Source of the DNA: an uncultured Clostridia bacterium
Lineage (GTDB): Bacteria; Bacillota; Clostridia; Lachnospirales; Anaerotignaceae
DNA: 52,347 bases
Direction of reading: 5' to 3'
Assembly: GCA_937901125.1 (NCBI GenBank)
Contig: CALCGT010000033.1
Location: 1-52,347, forward strand
Shown here: one piece after another, positions 34,858-43,632 of the stretch
Numbering within the stretch: the stretch's first letter is position 1
Layout: every line of letters begins with the position of its first letter
Program-made: the position numbers and the translations under genes
The notes under the pieces: model-generated
Databases searched by the model: none
Seen by the model: only the letters and a program-made list of their open reading frames with translations
Told to the model about the DNA's origin: nothing

Positions 34858-35409
34858 ATGATTCGATTCATAAAGAAATTGTTTACGCTGGCGGTGACTT
34901 TGGTGCTGCTGGTGACCTTCGGCTATTGTGTGGTACTTCCCCGTGTTCTGCCTTTGAAATATCAGGATATCGTGGAAAAATATGCTACCCAGTATCAGCT
35001 AGAGGAAAGTCTGGTCTATGGTGTCATTTTTTGCGAGAGCCGCTTCCAGCCGGAGGCAGTCTCTTCCGCAGACGCGGTAGGGCTGATGCAGGTGACGAAA
35101 GAGACTGGTTGGTGGGCAGCTGCGCAGATGGGCTTGGACCCCAAAGCCATCGACCTGACCGACCCAGACACTAATATCCGCATTGGCTGCTGGTATCTGC
35201 ATTGGCTCTATGAAAAATTCGATGCTGTGCGGGAAACTGCCCTAGCGGGCTACAACGCAGGCCATGGAAATGTTGCCCGATGGCTGGCCGATGAAGAAAA
35301 GAGCCGTGACGGCATCACGTTGGATGAAATACCCTATGGAGAAACGAAAAGCTATGTAAAACGGGTGGAACTGGCGGAAAAGATATACCGCTTTGTCTAT
35401 CGCCTGTGA
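34858..35409 (+). CDS. Lytic murein transglycosylase (SLT domain)
   Basis: 183 residues. The N-terminal segment FTLAVTLVLLVTFGYCVVL is a membrane anchor or uncleaved signal. SLT domain from residue about 45: VYGVIFCESRFQPEAVSSADAVGLMQVT with the catalytic Glu, later TNIRIGCWYLHWL and ALAGYNAGHGNVARWL, then YVKRV. It cleaves peptidoglycan outside the membrane without hydrolysis. The polA-coaE-slt order recurs in Clostridia. The gene ends 26 bases before the lipoprotein gene. Confidence 0.92.
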   Translation: MIRFIKKLFTLAVTLVLLVTFGYCVVLPRVLPLKYQDIVEKYATQYQLEESLVYGVIFCESRFQPEAVSSADAVGLMQVTKETGWWAAAQMGLDPKAIDLTDPDTNIRIGCWYLHWLYEKFDAVRETALAGYNAGHGNVARWLADEEKSRDGITLDEIPYGETKSYVKRVELAEKIYRFVYRL

Positions 35410-35435
35410 TGGCTTTTGAGAGGATTGGAAGAAAT

Positions 35436-37046
35436 ATGAAAAAAAGGATTTGGCTGCTTCTGCTGACCCTTTGCCTGAGCCTTTCCGGCTGCGGGCAGGG
35501 GGGACAAGAGCAGACAGAAGAAGATTTTACCGCGGTGGGCGGGGAAAATATGTTGGAAAAAGAGACAGACACCCTGAATCTTTCCATGCGTATCCCGGAG
35601 ACCCTGAACCCCCTTTTGAATAGAGAAGAAACGGTAGACCGTATCTTGAAGCTGATGTATCTGCCCCTGATGGCATTTGATGAAAGCGGCAAAGCCTGCC
35701 CCGCTGTAGCGGAAAGCTGGGAAATCAGCCCCGACGGCAGAAGCCTGACAGTGCAGCTGAAACAAAACCTCCTCTGGCAAAATGGCGGCAGAGTGACTGC
35801 AGATGATGTGGTCTATTCCCTGAATACGATCAGAAATGCTCCAGAGGATGCAGTCTACAAAAAGGTGCTGAATTATGTCAGCGGATGCACAAAAGCAGGA
35901 GAATACACGGTTGTTTTTACCTTCCATGATAATTTCAGTTCCAATGTGGCAGCCCTGCGCTTCCCTGTCATTTCCGCTGCCTATTACGGCGGACAGAATG
36001 ATCCCAAGGCAGAGATCAACCTGAAACCTATGGGCAATGGCCCCTATAGCCTGCATTCCTATAAACAGGCAGCAGAACTGATGCTGGAAGCAAACCCTTC
36101 CTATTATGGGGAAGCACCGAATATTTCCTGCGTCCGCGTGAAGATCACAGCGGGGGAAGAAACGGATATCCATGCTTTTGAGCAGGGCATGACCGATGTG
36201 TTGGTGACGGATGCCATGGAAGTCGGTAGATACGTTGATGAAGGGATCTCTGGTATGTATCAGTATACCTCTAATGAATATGATTTTATCGCTTTCAATT
36301 TCAGACGGGAGCTGTTTCAGGATAAATCCCTGCGGCAGGCGGTGGCTTATGCCCTGCCCAAGGAAAGCCTGATAGAAAGCGTTTATCTGAATTATGGTGT
36401 GATGACTAATACGCCCATCAATCCCAAAAGCTGGCTCTACGAGGAAAATGTGGCTCTCTATGGATATAACCCGATCATGGCATCCACCTTTCTGAAAAAC
36501 GGTGGCTGGACAGATGCAGATGGTAACGGCAGGCTGGAAAAAAACGTCAATGGCGTAGCGAAACCTTTACAGGCCACGATTTTGGTAAATCAGGAAAACA
36601 CAGGCAGAGTGCAGATCGCTTCCAAGATGAAGGAAGAACTGACTGCCATTGGCTTTGAGATTACCATTGATAAGCAGCCCTTTGAAGCATATCAGGAAAA
36701 GTTTATCAATGGACAATATGATATCATCGTAGGCGGCTGGAAATGCTCCGAGGTGACAGATCTGGCACCTTTCTTTGGCACAGGCGGCAGCCTGAACTAT
36801 ATCGGTTACAGCAATCCGGAGGTGGATCAGCTTCTGGAAGCAGCAAAAACAGCCGTAGGCGAGGGGCAGACCTTGCTAGCCTACAGCAGTCTGCAGAAAA
36901 AACTGGCGGAGGAATTGCCTTATATCAGCATTGCCTACCGCAATCAGGCGGTGTTCGCTTCTAAAAATATCGGTGGGGAGATCAATCCCGTGGAAAGCAA
37001 TGTTTTCCGCGGCATCGAAAAATGGACGTATCAGAAAGGGGAATGA
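35436..37046 (+). CDS. Peptide/solute-binding lipoprotein (family 5, OppA-like)
   Basis: 536 residues from ATG 35436. The signal (KKRIWLLLLTLCLSLSGC) has the lipobox SLSGC. The mature protein is of the bacterial extracellular solute-binding family 5: LNPLLNREETVDRILKLMYLP, AESWEISPDGRSLTVQLKQN, WQNGGRVTADDVVYS, FNFRRELFQDKSLRQAVAYA and DIIVGGWKCSE. Such proteins bind peptides or other oligomers, but no permease or ATPase genes lie beside it, so its channel must be elsewhere. The stop overlaps the next possible start (ATGA at 37043). Confidence 0.9.
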   Translation: MKKRIWLLLLTLCLSLSGCGQGGQEQTEEDFTAVGGENMLEKETDTLNLSMRIPETLNPLLNREETVDRILKLMYLPLMAFDESGKACPAVAESWEISPDGRSLTVQLKQNLLWQNGGRVTADDVVYSLNTIRNAPEDAVYKKVLNYVSGCTKAGEYTVVFTFHDNFSSNVAALRFPVISAAYYGGQNDPKAEINLKPMGNGPYSLHSYKQAAELMLEANPSYYGEAPNISCVRVKITAGEETDIHAFEQGMTDVLVTDAMEVGRYVDEGISGMYQYTSNEYDFIAFNFRRELFQDKSLRQAVAYALPKESLIESVYLNYGVMTNTPINPKSWLYEENVALYGYNPIMASTFLKNGGWTDADGNGRLEKNVNGVAKPLQATILVNQENTGRVQIASKMKEELTAIGFEITIDKQPFEAYQEKFINGQYDIIVGGWKCSEVTDLAPFFGTGGSLNYIGYSNPEVDQLLEAAKTAVGEGQTLLAYSSLQKKLAEELPYISIAYRNQAVFASKNIGGEINPVESNVFRGIEKWTYQKGE

Positions 37047-37048
37047 GT

Positions 37049-38011
37049 ATGTCTGAATTCAGAACAAATCCCTTCACGGGAGAAATGACGCTTTATGCGG
37101 AAAATCGAAAGAATCGTCCCTATGAATTTGTCCATAATACCAAGGCGAAAAATACGAATAATGAAAACTGCCCTTTCTGCGGCGGCCATGAAACATGGAC
37201 CACAGATGCGGTTTATCAGGATGGTCCCGATGGGGCATGGCAGATGCGGGTATTTCCCAATATGTTCCCTGCGGTGAAGGAAGGCTGCGGCGAGCTGGAA
37301 GGGGAAGCCTTTTATGAACAGACAGCAGGCAGGGGCAGGCATGAAGTGCTGGTGGATACACCGGACCATAATGAGACCATCGATGCCTTCAGCGTGGAAC
37401 GCATCGAAAAGGTAATGCATGTGTTGCAGGACAGACTGAATCATTTCCGTACCCGTGAACACACACAATACGTCCAGATTTTTAAGAACTGCGGCCCTTC
37501 TGCCGGCATGAGCATCCGCCATTCCCATTGGCAGGTGATGGGGCTGCCTGTCGTCCCCAGACGGGCAGCGGCTATGGCAGAAAAGATGCAGGGGAAGGAT
37601 TGCCTTTTCTGCAAAATGCTGGTCTATGAAAGGGAGCAGGGCAAGCGCATCTCCGGGGAAACGGAGAATTTCATTGCCATCACCCCCTATGCGGGCAGAT
37701 TTCCCTATGAGGTCTGGCTGGCACCCAAAATCCATCAGAGGGACTTCGGGGATATGGATGATGCCCAGAGGGAAGACCTTGCCCATCTTTTGTGGGAGAC
37801 TTTGCAAAAGGTAACAAGGCTCAAAGAGGATATCGGCTATAATATTTGTGTGATGGATGGCCCCAGAAATACAGATTTCCATTGGCATATCGAGATCCTG
37901 CCCCGCATCGGCGGTTTTGCCGGGTTCGAATACGCCACAGATTGCTTTATCAATATGGTAAGCCCGGAAAGAGCCGCTGCCTATTACCGAGGCGAGAACA
38001 TTGAGGAATAA
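37049..38011 (+). CDS. Galactose-1-phosphate uridylyltransferase-like HIT-fold protein
   Basis: About 320 residues; start 37049 is preferred because AAAGGGG lies 7 bases upstream, but ATG 37043 is possible. It has the GalT/HIT signature MSIRHSHWQVMG with the nucleophilic His triad, zinc-type pairs CPFCGG and CLFC, and the second half NTDFHWHIEILPR. Such proteins transfer nucleoside monophosphates between sugar phosphates. No other Leloir genes are near, so it may be a generic GalT-like or DUF4931-type enzyme; no gene symbol is given. Terminator at 38044. Confidence 0.82.
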   Translation: MSEFRTNPFTGEMTLYAENRKNRPYEFVHNTKAKNTNNENCPFCGGHETWTTDAVYQDGPDGAWQMRVFPNMFPAVKEGCGELEGEAFYEQTAGRGRHEVLVDTPDHNETIDAFSVERIEKVMHVLQDRLNHFRTREHTQYVQIFKNCGPSAGMSIRHSHWQVMGLPVVPRRAAAMAEKMQGKDCLFCKMLVYEREQGKRISGETENFIAITPYAGRFPYEVWLAPKIHQRDFGDMDDAQREDLAHLLWETLQKVTRLKEDIGYNICVMDGPRNTDFHWHIEILPRIGGFAGFEYATDCFINMVSPERAAAYYRGENIEE

Positions 38012-38043
38012 TTTTTCAACTGATAAAACTGCTTTACATTGTA

Positions 38044-38082
38044 AAAGCCGTAGGACACAGCTGTCTTACGGCTTTCTTTTTT
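38044..38082 (+). terminator. Terminator of the polA operon
   Basis: AAAGCCGTAGGACA (38044-38057) pairs with TGTCTTACGGCTTT (38062-38075) with one G-T pair, 4-base loop, then CTTTTTT. Confidence 0.92.
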
Positions 38083-38138
38083 CACAGGTATTTTTTCTGC
38101 GGATGTTTTTTTGCGGATGCACTAAGTAGGATATGCTT

Positions 38139-38582
38139 TTATACAAGACATTCCCAGCAATCCTCCATGATTTTTTCTAGTTTTGCAACAGCATCCTGTA
38201 TCAAAGCAGACATAGGCAGACTGGAAACACCTGCGATCAGGTTTTCGCATTTATTGACAGGGATGAGGATGCGGGTGGCATCGGCCTGCCCCACTGTGGC
38301 TGCCATAGCCGAAGTCACTTCCCCCAGCATGGCATCTGCAATGACGATACCAATGGGGCCGATGATGACATCAGCTTTACGGCAGGCGACGATGACGGGA
38401 TTTTCCCCCGCAGCGGCCTGCTTTGCCCCTGCTTTGATCATGGCTGCGGCTGCGGTGGCATTGGTTCCCACGGCTATGATGTTCAGCTTATCCTGATATG
38501 GCTGCAGTGCTTTGATGAGCTGACTGCCCAGCTGACCGCCTTGGCCATCCATGACTAGAACGTGCAATCTCTGTTTTTTCAA
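38139..38582 (-). CDS. DUF3842 family protein
   Basis: 147 residues. The opening HVLVMDGQGGQLGSQLIKAL has a Rossmann-like glycine loop, and later parts (VGTNATAAAAMIKAGA, ADVIIGPIGIVIADAMLGE, VNKCENLIAGV) are typical of DUF3842, a small conserved family in Clostridia of unknown function. It lies 18 bases downstream of the HAD gene on the same strand, and the next minus gene lies upstream, so the three are probably co-transcribed (39558 to 38139). The ribosome site AGGAGGTCAT is strong. Confidence 0.78.
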   Translation of the reverse strand: MKKQRLHVLVMDGQGGQLGSQLIKALQPYQDKLNIIAVGTNATAAAAMIKAGAKQAAAGENPVIVACRKADVIIGPIGIVIADAMLGEVTSAMAATVGQADATRILIPVNKCENLIAGVSSLPMSALIQDAVAKLEKIMEDCWECLV

Positions 38583-38600
38583 GGGTATGACCTCCTGTTT

Positions 38601-39236
38601 TTACAGCAGTTCTTCATAAGAACGAATACATTTGTCTGCCAGTTTTTCGATTTTTTCGATCTCGTTTTTTCGGATAGAATGATCTAAAACGGCATAGACA
38701 GTAAATCCTGCGGATTTTGCACCCTTTACAGCATAGCCCGCATCTTCGAAAACGACGGTATTTTCCAGGGTGCCGCCCAATTTTTCCATGGCAGTCAGGT
38801 ATGCTTTGCCGTCTTCTTTATATTCACCCAGTTCCGTACAGGTAAGGATGCAGTCAAAATATTTATGAATATCCAGCCGATCCAGTGCAGGCAGGATATA
38901 GCTTGCTTCCGAAGCGGTGAGGATACCCATTTTTATGCCTTTTTCTGTCATAGCTTCCAGATAGGCCTTTGCGCCTTCCTTCAGGGGAATGGTATGGCGA
39001 TAGGCATCCTCCACATAGTTGATGATCTCATCTACGATGGCCTGAGGTTCCATGGAAACACCGAGGGAATTGCGGAAGTATTCTGCCGTTTGATATAATG
39101 TCTGGCTTTTTACCACATCCAGCAGGTTTGCAGGAACCGGGAAGTGGTGTCTGGTGAGGAAGGTCTCTCCTGTGCCCCGCCAGGTGGGCATGGAATCGAT
39201 GAGAGTACCGTCCAGGTCAAAAATGATATTTTTCAT
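38601..39236 (-). CDS. HAD-family phosphatase (beta-phosphoglucomutase-like)
   Basis: 211 residues from ATG 39236, with AAAAGGAAAAG upstream; an earlier in-frame ATG at 39290 gives a Lys/Asn-rich lead unlike the family. HAD motifs: IIFDLDGTLIDS (motif I), GILTASEASYI (motif II), KEDGKAYLTAMEKLG (motif III) and VVFEDAGYAVKGAKSAGF (motif IV). The cap is alpha-helical, so it belongs to subfamily I. Substrate not assignable. It lies between the thiamine-binding protein gene and DUF3842. Confidence 0.85.
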   Translation of the reverse strand: MKNIIFDLDGTLIDSMPTWRGTGETFLTRHHFPVPANLLDVVKSQTLYQTAEYFRNSLGVSMEPQAIVDEIINYVEDAYRHTIPLKEGAKAYLEAMTEKGIKMGILTASEASYILPALDRLDIHKYFDCILTCTELGEYKEDGKAYLTAMEKLGGTLENTVVFEDAGYAVKGAKSAGFTVYAVLDHSIRKNEIEKIEKLADKCIRSYEELL

Positions 39237-39264
39237 GGTTCTTTTCCTTTTCTGATTTGATGGT

Positions 39265-39558
39265 TTATCTGTATTTGTCGATTTTTTCATTGATGGTGAG
39301 AACGCCTGCGGGGGTATGGAAGATCTTCACATAAGCTTTGGTAGAAGGGGCACCTTCTTCAATGGGAATTTCCTGACAGCGCTTAATAATCTCCATTAGC
39401 TTGTCAAAATCGCCTTCCACCACTGTTTCGAAGGGGCCTACTTCATAATGACAGCCTGTGCTTTCAATATAAGTGATGACTTTGTCCACGATAGCGCAGA
39501 CTTTTTTGATATCAGATACATCAGGCAGAACCTGAATGGCAATGCTTGTAGTATACAT
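39265..39558 (-). CDS. Thiamine-binding protein (MTH1187/YkoF-like)
   Basis: 97 residues. The start MYTTSIAIQVLPD and YIESTGCHYEVGPFETVVEGDFDKLMEII match the small ferredoxin-like MTH1187/YkoF fold, in which family members bind thiamine or related compounds. It probably forms tetramers in the cytosol. First of three minus-strand genes; the promoter must lie in 39559-39719, which also feeds fumC in the opposite direction. The start has GGAGGAATG just before it. Confidence 0.78.
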   Translation of the reverse strand: MYTTSIAIQVLPDVSDIKKVCAIVDKVITYIESTGCHYEVGPFETVVEGDFDKLMEIIKRCQEIPIEEGAPSTKAYVKIFHTPAGVLTINEKIDKYR

Positions 39559-39636
39559 AATTCATTCCTCCTTATCTGAACTTTGTATGACGTATGAAGA
39601 AATTCTAGCATTTTTTGCAGGAAAACACAAGTGCGC

Positions 39637-39665
39637 TTGCAGGTAGGGGGTGGTTGTGCTACACT
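39637..39665 (+). promoter_or_regulatory. Promoter of the fumarase/malic enzyme genes
   Basis: TTGCAG (39637-39642), 17-base spacer, TACACT (39660-39665). It lies 55 bases before the fumarase start. Confidence 0.6.
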
Positions 39666-39719
39666 AAAAAACAGAGAAAATTGCCGGATTTTATATCGAT
39701 ATACAAAGGAGAAATGAGC

Positions 39720-41107
39720 ATGGAATATCGTATCGAGAAAGACTCCATGGGTGAAATGAAGGTGCCCGCAAATGCCTACTGGGGCGCACAGACCCAGAGA
39801 AGCTATGAAAACTTTAAGATCGGTACAGAAAAAATGCCGAAGGAGATCACATACGCTTTTGCCATCCTGAAAAAGGCTGTGGCACAGGCAAACTGCCGAC
39901 TGGGCAGATTGGATGAAAGACGCTGTGCCATCATCGGACAGGTCTGCGATGAAGTGCTGGCGGGCAAGCTGGAGGAACAGTTCCCCTTGGCAGTATGGCA
40001 GACAGGCAGTGGCACCCAGAGCAATATGAACATGAACGAAGTGGTAGCCAATCGGGGCAATGAGATCGCCGGAGAGAAGCTGCTGCACCCCAATGACCAT
40101 GTAAATATGAGCCAGAGCAGCAATGATACTTTTCCCACAGTCATGCACATTGCCGCTGTTTTGGAAACGAAGAAGAAACTGATCCCTGCCATCGAAAGAA
40201 TGATCGAGGAACTGCTTCGACTGGAAAAGGAAAATGAAGGCATTATCAAAACAGGCAGAACGCACCTGCAGGATGCCACACCCATCACTTTTTCCCAGGA
40301 GATTAGTGGGTGGAGAAATATGCTGGAAAAAAGCAAAAAGATGATTAAAATGAGCCTTGTGGAAGCGGCGGAACTGGCTTTGGGCGGCACAGCCGTTGGC
40401 ACTGGTCTGAATGCCCTGTGGGCTTTGCAGAAGCGGCAGCGGAAGAAGTTTCCAAACTGACAGGTATCCCTTTTATTACAGCGGAAAATAAATTCCATTC
40501 TCTGACAGCTAAGGATGAGATCGTATTTGTCCATGGTGCCCTGAAGGGGCTGGCGGCAAATCTGATGAAGATCGCCAATGATGTGCGCTGGCTGGCAAGC
40601 GGCCCCCGTTGTGGTCTGGGCGAAATTTTCATTCCCGAAAACGAACCCGGTTCCTCCATCATGCCCGGCAAAGTGAACCCTACCCAGTGTGAAGCGGTAA
40701 CTATGGTGGCGGTACAGGTCATGGCCAATGACGCAGGTATCGGTATCTGCGCTTCTCAGGGGAACTTAGAGCTGAATGTTTTCATGCCTGTGATGATCTA
40801 TGAATATCTCCAGTCAGTCAGACTTTTAACGGATGTGCTGGATTCCTTCCGGGTAAACTGTGTTTGCGGCATCAGGGCAAATAAAGAAAAAATGGAAGAA
40901 AATCTGAACCGTTCCCTGATGTTGGTGACAGCCCTGAGTCCCTATATCGGCTATGAAAATGCGGCGAAAACCGCAAAAAAAGCCCATGCAGAGAATATTT
41001 CCCTGAAAGAAGCGTGCATTGCTTTGGGCTTCCTGACAGAAGAAAAATTTGACGAAGTATTCCATCCGGAAGAAATGGTATCAAGCGGTTCTACGCTAAA
41101 CAAATGA
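39720..41107 (+). pseudogene. fumC: Class II fumarase with one frameshift
   Basis: Two frames rebuild a normal class II fumarase of about 462 residues. The first (39720 to about 40415): VPANAYWGAQTQRS, WQTGSGTQSNMNMNEVVANRG, SQSSNDTFPTVMHIAA, TGRTHLQDATPITFSQE, LGGTAVGTGLN. The second (from about 40415): GFAEAAAEEVSKLTG, the signature GSSIMPGKVNPTQ, and the C-terminal domain to 41107. A single missing C in the run GCCC(C)TGTGGGC explains the break. The rest shows no decay, so this may be a sequencing error in a live gene, unlike the multi-lesion genes in 0.4-8.7 kb. Start 39720 has AAAGGAG 9 bases upstream. Product would hydrate fumarate to malate, feeding the malic enzyme next door. Confidence 0.88.
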
Positions 41108-41123
41108 AAAAGGAGCAATTGAT

Positions 41124-42293
41124 ATGGATATCAACGAAAAAGCACTCAAGCTGCATTATGAAATGAATGGGAAGATCGAAGTGGTTTCCAGAAAACCTGT
41201 GGAAACAAGAGAAGATCTGTCCCTGTTATATACGCCCGGCGTGGCAGAGCCCTGCCGCGTCATCGAGAAGGACTACGAAGAATCCTTCCGCCTGACCAGA
41301 CGTTCTAATCTGGTGGCGGTTATTACAGACGGTACGGCAGTTCTGGGGCTGGGGGATATCGGCCCTGCGGCGGGGATGCCTGTGATGGAGGGGAAATGTG
41401 TACTGTTCAAGGAATTTGGTGATGTGGACGCTTTCCCACTGTGTATCGATTCCAAGGATGTAGATACCATTGTCAATACGATCTATTTGATTTCCAAAAG
41501 CTTTGGCGGCATCAATCTGGAGGATATTTCCGCTCCTCGCTGTTTTGAGATTGAACGGAGACTGAAGGAGATCTGCGATATCCCTGTGTTCCATGATGAC
41601 CAGCATGGGACAGCCATCGTGGTAGCGGCGGCTATGCTGAATGCCATGAAGGTGACAGGCAAGAAAATGGGCGAAATGAAGATTGTCATCAATGGTGCCG
41701 GTGCGGCGGGCATCGCCATCGGCAAGCTGCTCATCAGCATGGGTTTTGGGAATATCATTCTGTGCGATAAAAACGACATCATCTGCGAAGGGGATGAAGG
41801 ACTGAACAGCGGTCAGGAAGAAATCTCTCATATCAGCAACCTGCACCATGAAAAGGGTCTGCTGGCGGATGCGCTGAAGGGAGCGGACGCTTTCGTTGGC
41901 GTTTCCAGACCCAATATGGTGACAAAGGAAATGGTAGCTACCATGGATCAGGGCATTGTTTTTGCCATGGCGAATCCCGTGCCTGAAATTATGCCTGAGG
42001 AGGCCAAGGCAGGCGGCGCAGTGGTGGTTGGCACAGGCAGAAGCGATTTCCCCAATCAGATTAACAACGTGCTGATTTTCCCCGGTATTTTCAAAGGGGC
42101 ACTGGCGGTGCGTGCCAAAGAGATTACAGAAAGCATGAAGCAGCGGGCGGCATACGCCATTGCGGCCATGATTCCCGAGGAGGAACTGAGTGCGGAAAAT
42201 ATCATTCCCTCCCCACTGGATAAATCTGTTGCTGATGCCGTGGCAAAGGCGGTTGCCGATGTTGCCATTGAGGAAGGTATTGCCCGTATTTAA
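41124..42293 (+). CDS. NAD(P)-dependent malic enzyme
   Basis: 389 residues, the short bacterial form without the phosphotransacetylase domain. Conserved parts: LLYTPGVAEPCRVI with the catalytic Tyr, NLVAVITDGTAVLGLGDIGP, MPVMEGKCVLFKEFGDVDA, IPVFHDDQHGTAIVV with metal-binding acids, and the dinucleotide loop VINGAGAAGIAIG. It decarboxylates malate to pyruvate with NAD(P)H. It lies 16 bases after the fumarase, so the pair forms a fumarate-to-pyruvate unit. A terminator follows at 42326. Confidence 0.95.
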   Translation: MDINEKALKLHYEMNGKIEVVSRKPVETREDLSLLYTPGVAEPCRVIEKDYEESFRLTRRSNLVAVITDGTAVLGLGDIGPAAGMPVMEGKCVLFKEFGDVDAFPLCIDSKDVDTIVNTIYLISKSFGGINLEDISAPRCFEIERRLKEICDIPVFHDDQHGTAIVVAAAMLNAMKVTGKKMGEMKIVINGAGAAGIAIGKLLISMGFGNIILCDKNDIICEGDEGLNSGQEEISHISNLHHEKGLLADALKGADAFVGVSRPNMVTKEMVATMDQGIVFAMANPVPEIMPEEAKAGGAVVVGTGRSDFPNQINNVLIFPGIFKGALAVRAKEITESMKQRAAYAIAAMIPEEELSAENIIPSPLDKSVADAVAKAVADVAIEEGIARI

Positions 42294-42325
42294 TTCATAA
42301 TAAAGATTTCGAACAGATAAAAATG

Positions 42326-42352
42326 ACCCTATCCAAATGGATAGGGTTTTTC
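42326..42352 (+). terminator. Terminator after malic enzyme
   Basis: Perfect 9-bp stem ACCCTATCC (42326-42334) with GGATAGGGT (42339-42347), loop AAAT, then TTTTTCT. Converges with the minus-strand gene ending at 42357. Confidence 0.93.
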
Positions 42353-42356
42353 TGCT

Positions 42357-42812
42357 TTATATATGCTGTTTTCCCTTTTCGAGGGCTCTTTCAAATGCGG
42401 CGAGGAATTTCTCATCATCCTTTTTGGTGCGCTTGCGGATATGCCCGCCGCGGGATTTTTCCTGGCGGCGCATTTCCCGGGAAAGGTGACGTTCAAAAAG
42501 CATCCGGTCAATGTTTGCTTGGGTATAGAAAAAGCCGTTGGGATGGAGGACAGTGGCTTTTTTCGCCAGCAGGAGGGAGGCTAAGCCATAATCCTGGGTG
42601 ATGCAGATATCTCCCCCTTGGGTACGGTTGGCAATAGCGAGGTCTGCGCTGTCTGCACCTTGGTCTACCGTAACGATGGTGACGAAATCCTCGTTATAAA
42701 ACAGCATATGGGCTACGTCGCAGACCATGATGACTTCCAGACCGTGTTTTTTGGCACAGCCGATGATGAGCTCCTTTACGGGGCAGGCATCGGCATCCAC
42801 CATGATTTTCAT
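42357..42812 (-). CDS. UPF0178 (YaiI/YqxD) family protein
   Basis: 151 residues from ATG 42812, with AAAGGAGG just upstream. KIMVDADACPVKELI at the N-terminus, VDQGADSADLAIAN and GDICITQDYGLASLLL, then VLHPNGFFYT and a basic C-terminal region (RRQEKSRGGHIRKRTKKD). These are the marks of UPF0178/DUF188, a PIN-like fold with conserved acids of unknown function in RNA or DNA metabolism. A terminator of the upstream LUD gene lies between them, so it may have its own promoter or be expressed by read-through. Confidence 0.9.
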   Translation of the reverse strand: MKIMVDADACPVKELIIGCAKKHGLEVIMVCDVAHMLFYNEDFVTIVTVDQGADSADLAIANRTQGGDICITQDYGLASLLLAKKATVLHPNGFFYTQANIDRMLFERHLSREMRRQEKSRGGHIRKRTKKDDEKFLAAFERALEKGKQHI

Positions 42813-42827
42813 AGGTTTCCTCCTTTC

Positions 42828-42857
42828 AAAAGAAAACCCCTGCCAGTCTGACAGGGG
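42828..42857 (-). terminator. Terminator after the LUD-domain gene
   Basis: On the minus strand CCCCTGTCAG pairs with CTGGCAGGGG (42837-42857, one mismatch), followed by TTTTCTTTT (complement of 42828-42836). Confidence 0.78.
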
Positions 42858-42868
42858 ATATATTTTCC

Positions 42869-43504
42869 TTAGAAGCCCAGTTCTTCGCCGATCAGGATGA
42901 CTTTGATTCTGCCTGCGGGACGGCAAACTCTTGTTACCAGCACCTGATTGCAGATACATTCGGGGGAGGTACAGTTGTGGCAGGTGCCGTCGATGGCACA
43001 GGGGGTTTTGCCCATGAAGCGCATGCTGTTGACGGGAGCAACATAGCCGCGTACTCTTTTGATGGCCGCGTCCACATCCTGAGCTACTTTGTTCAGACTG
43101 CACATGACGATGACGTTGTTGGGGCCAAAACAGATGGAAGCTATACGGTTGCCTGTGCCGTCAATATTCACTAGCACACCGTCCTCGGAAATGGCGTTGG
43201 TGCTTGTCAGATAGAAGTCTGTTAAGAGACCCTGACGCATTATTTCGCGCATTTCTGCGGGGGTTGCTGCTGTGTCTCTGTCGATAACATTGTAGTTGCC
43301 TTCCTTGACAGCCTTTGTCAGACCCATATCGCGGATCGTCATGGAACCGCCCCATGTGATGCTGCTGCCTTCGGGAATCAGGGATAGGGCTTTTTCTACG
43401 GCTTCTGCTGCTGTGGGGCAATAGTAGGCTTCAAAGTGGCGGCGTTCAAGATTTTTTACCAGAGTCGCACTCAGAAGTTCTTGTCTTTTTTTCTGTGGTG
43501 TCAT
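42869..43504 (-). CDS. LUD-domain protein (lactate utilisation-like)
   Basis: 211 residues. LVKNLERRHFEAYYCPTAAEA, GSSITWGGSMTIRDMGLTKA, TSTNAISEDGVLVNIDGTGNRIASICFGP, and a C-terminal Cys cluster (CAIDGTCHNCTSPECICN) match the LUD/DUF162 family related to LutC/LutB. The Cys set could bind a metal or Fe-S. LUD proteins help lactate oxidation in some bacteria, but no LutA/LutB partner is here, so the role is open. Transcribed divergently from the SpoU gene; the divergent region 43505-43632 contains both promoters. Confidence 0.85.
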   Translation of the reverse strand: MTPQKKRQELLSATLVKNLERRHFEAYYCPTAAEAVEKALSLIPEGSSITWGGSMTIRDMGLTKAVKEGNYNVIDRDTAATPAEMREIMRQGLLTDFYLTSTNAISEDGVLVNIDGTGNRIASICFGPNNVIVMCSLNKVAQDVDAAIKRVRGYVAPVNSMRFMGKTPCAIDGTCHNCTSPECICNQVLVTRVCRPAGRIKVILIGEELGF

Positions 43505-43585
43505 AATGGATCACTCCTCTTTGTGATATTGTTTTCTCTCTTGCACAAATCATATCATAAAACTTGGAAAGTTGCATCCTTTTTC

Positions 43586-43614
43586 TTGCAAAGGGATAGT
43601 TTCTCCTTTATCAT
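43586..43614 (+). promoter_or_regulatory. Promoter of the SpoU methyltransferase gene
   Basis: TTGCAA (43586-43591), 17-base spacer, TATCAT (43609-43614), followed closely by AAGAAGAGGTGAT, the ribosome site of the gene at 43633. The start of transcription would be about 10 bases before the coding start, giving a very short leader. Confidence 0.6.
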
Positions 43615-43632
43615 AGAAGAAGAGGTGATACC

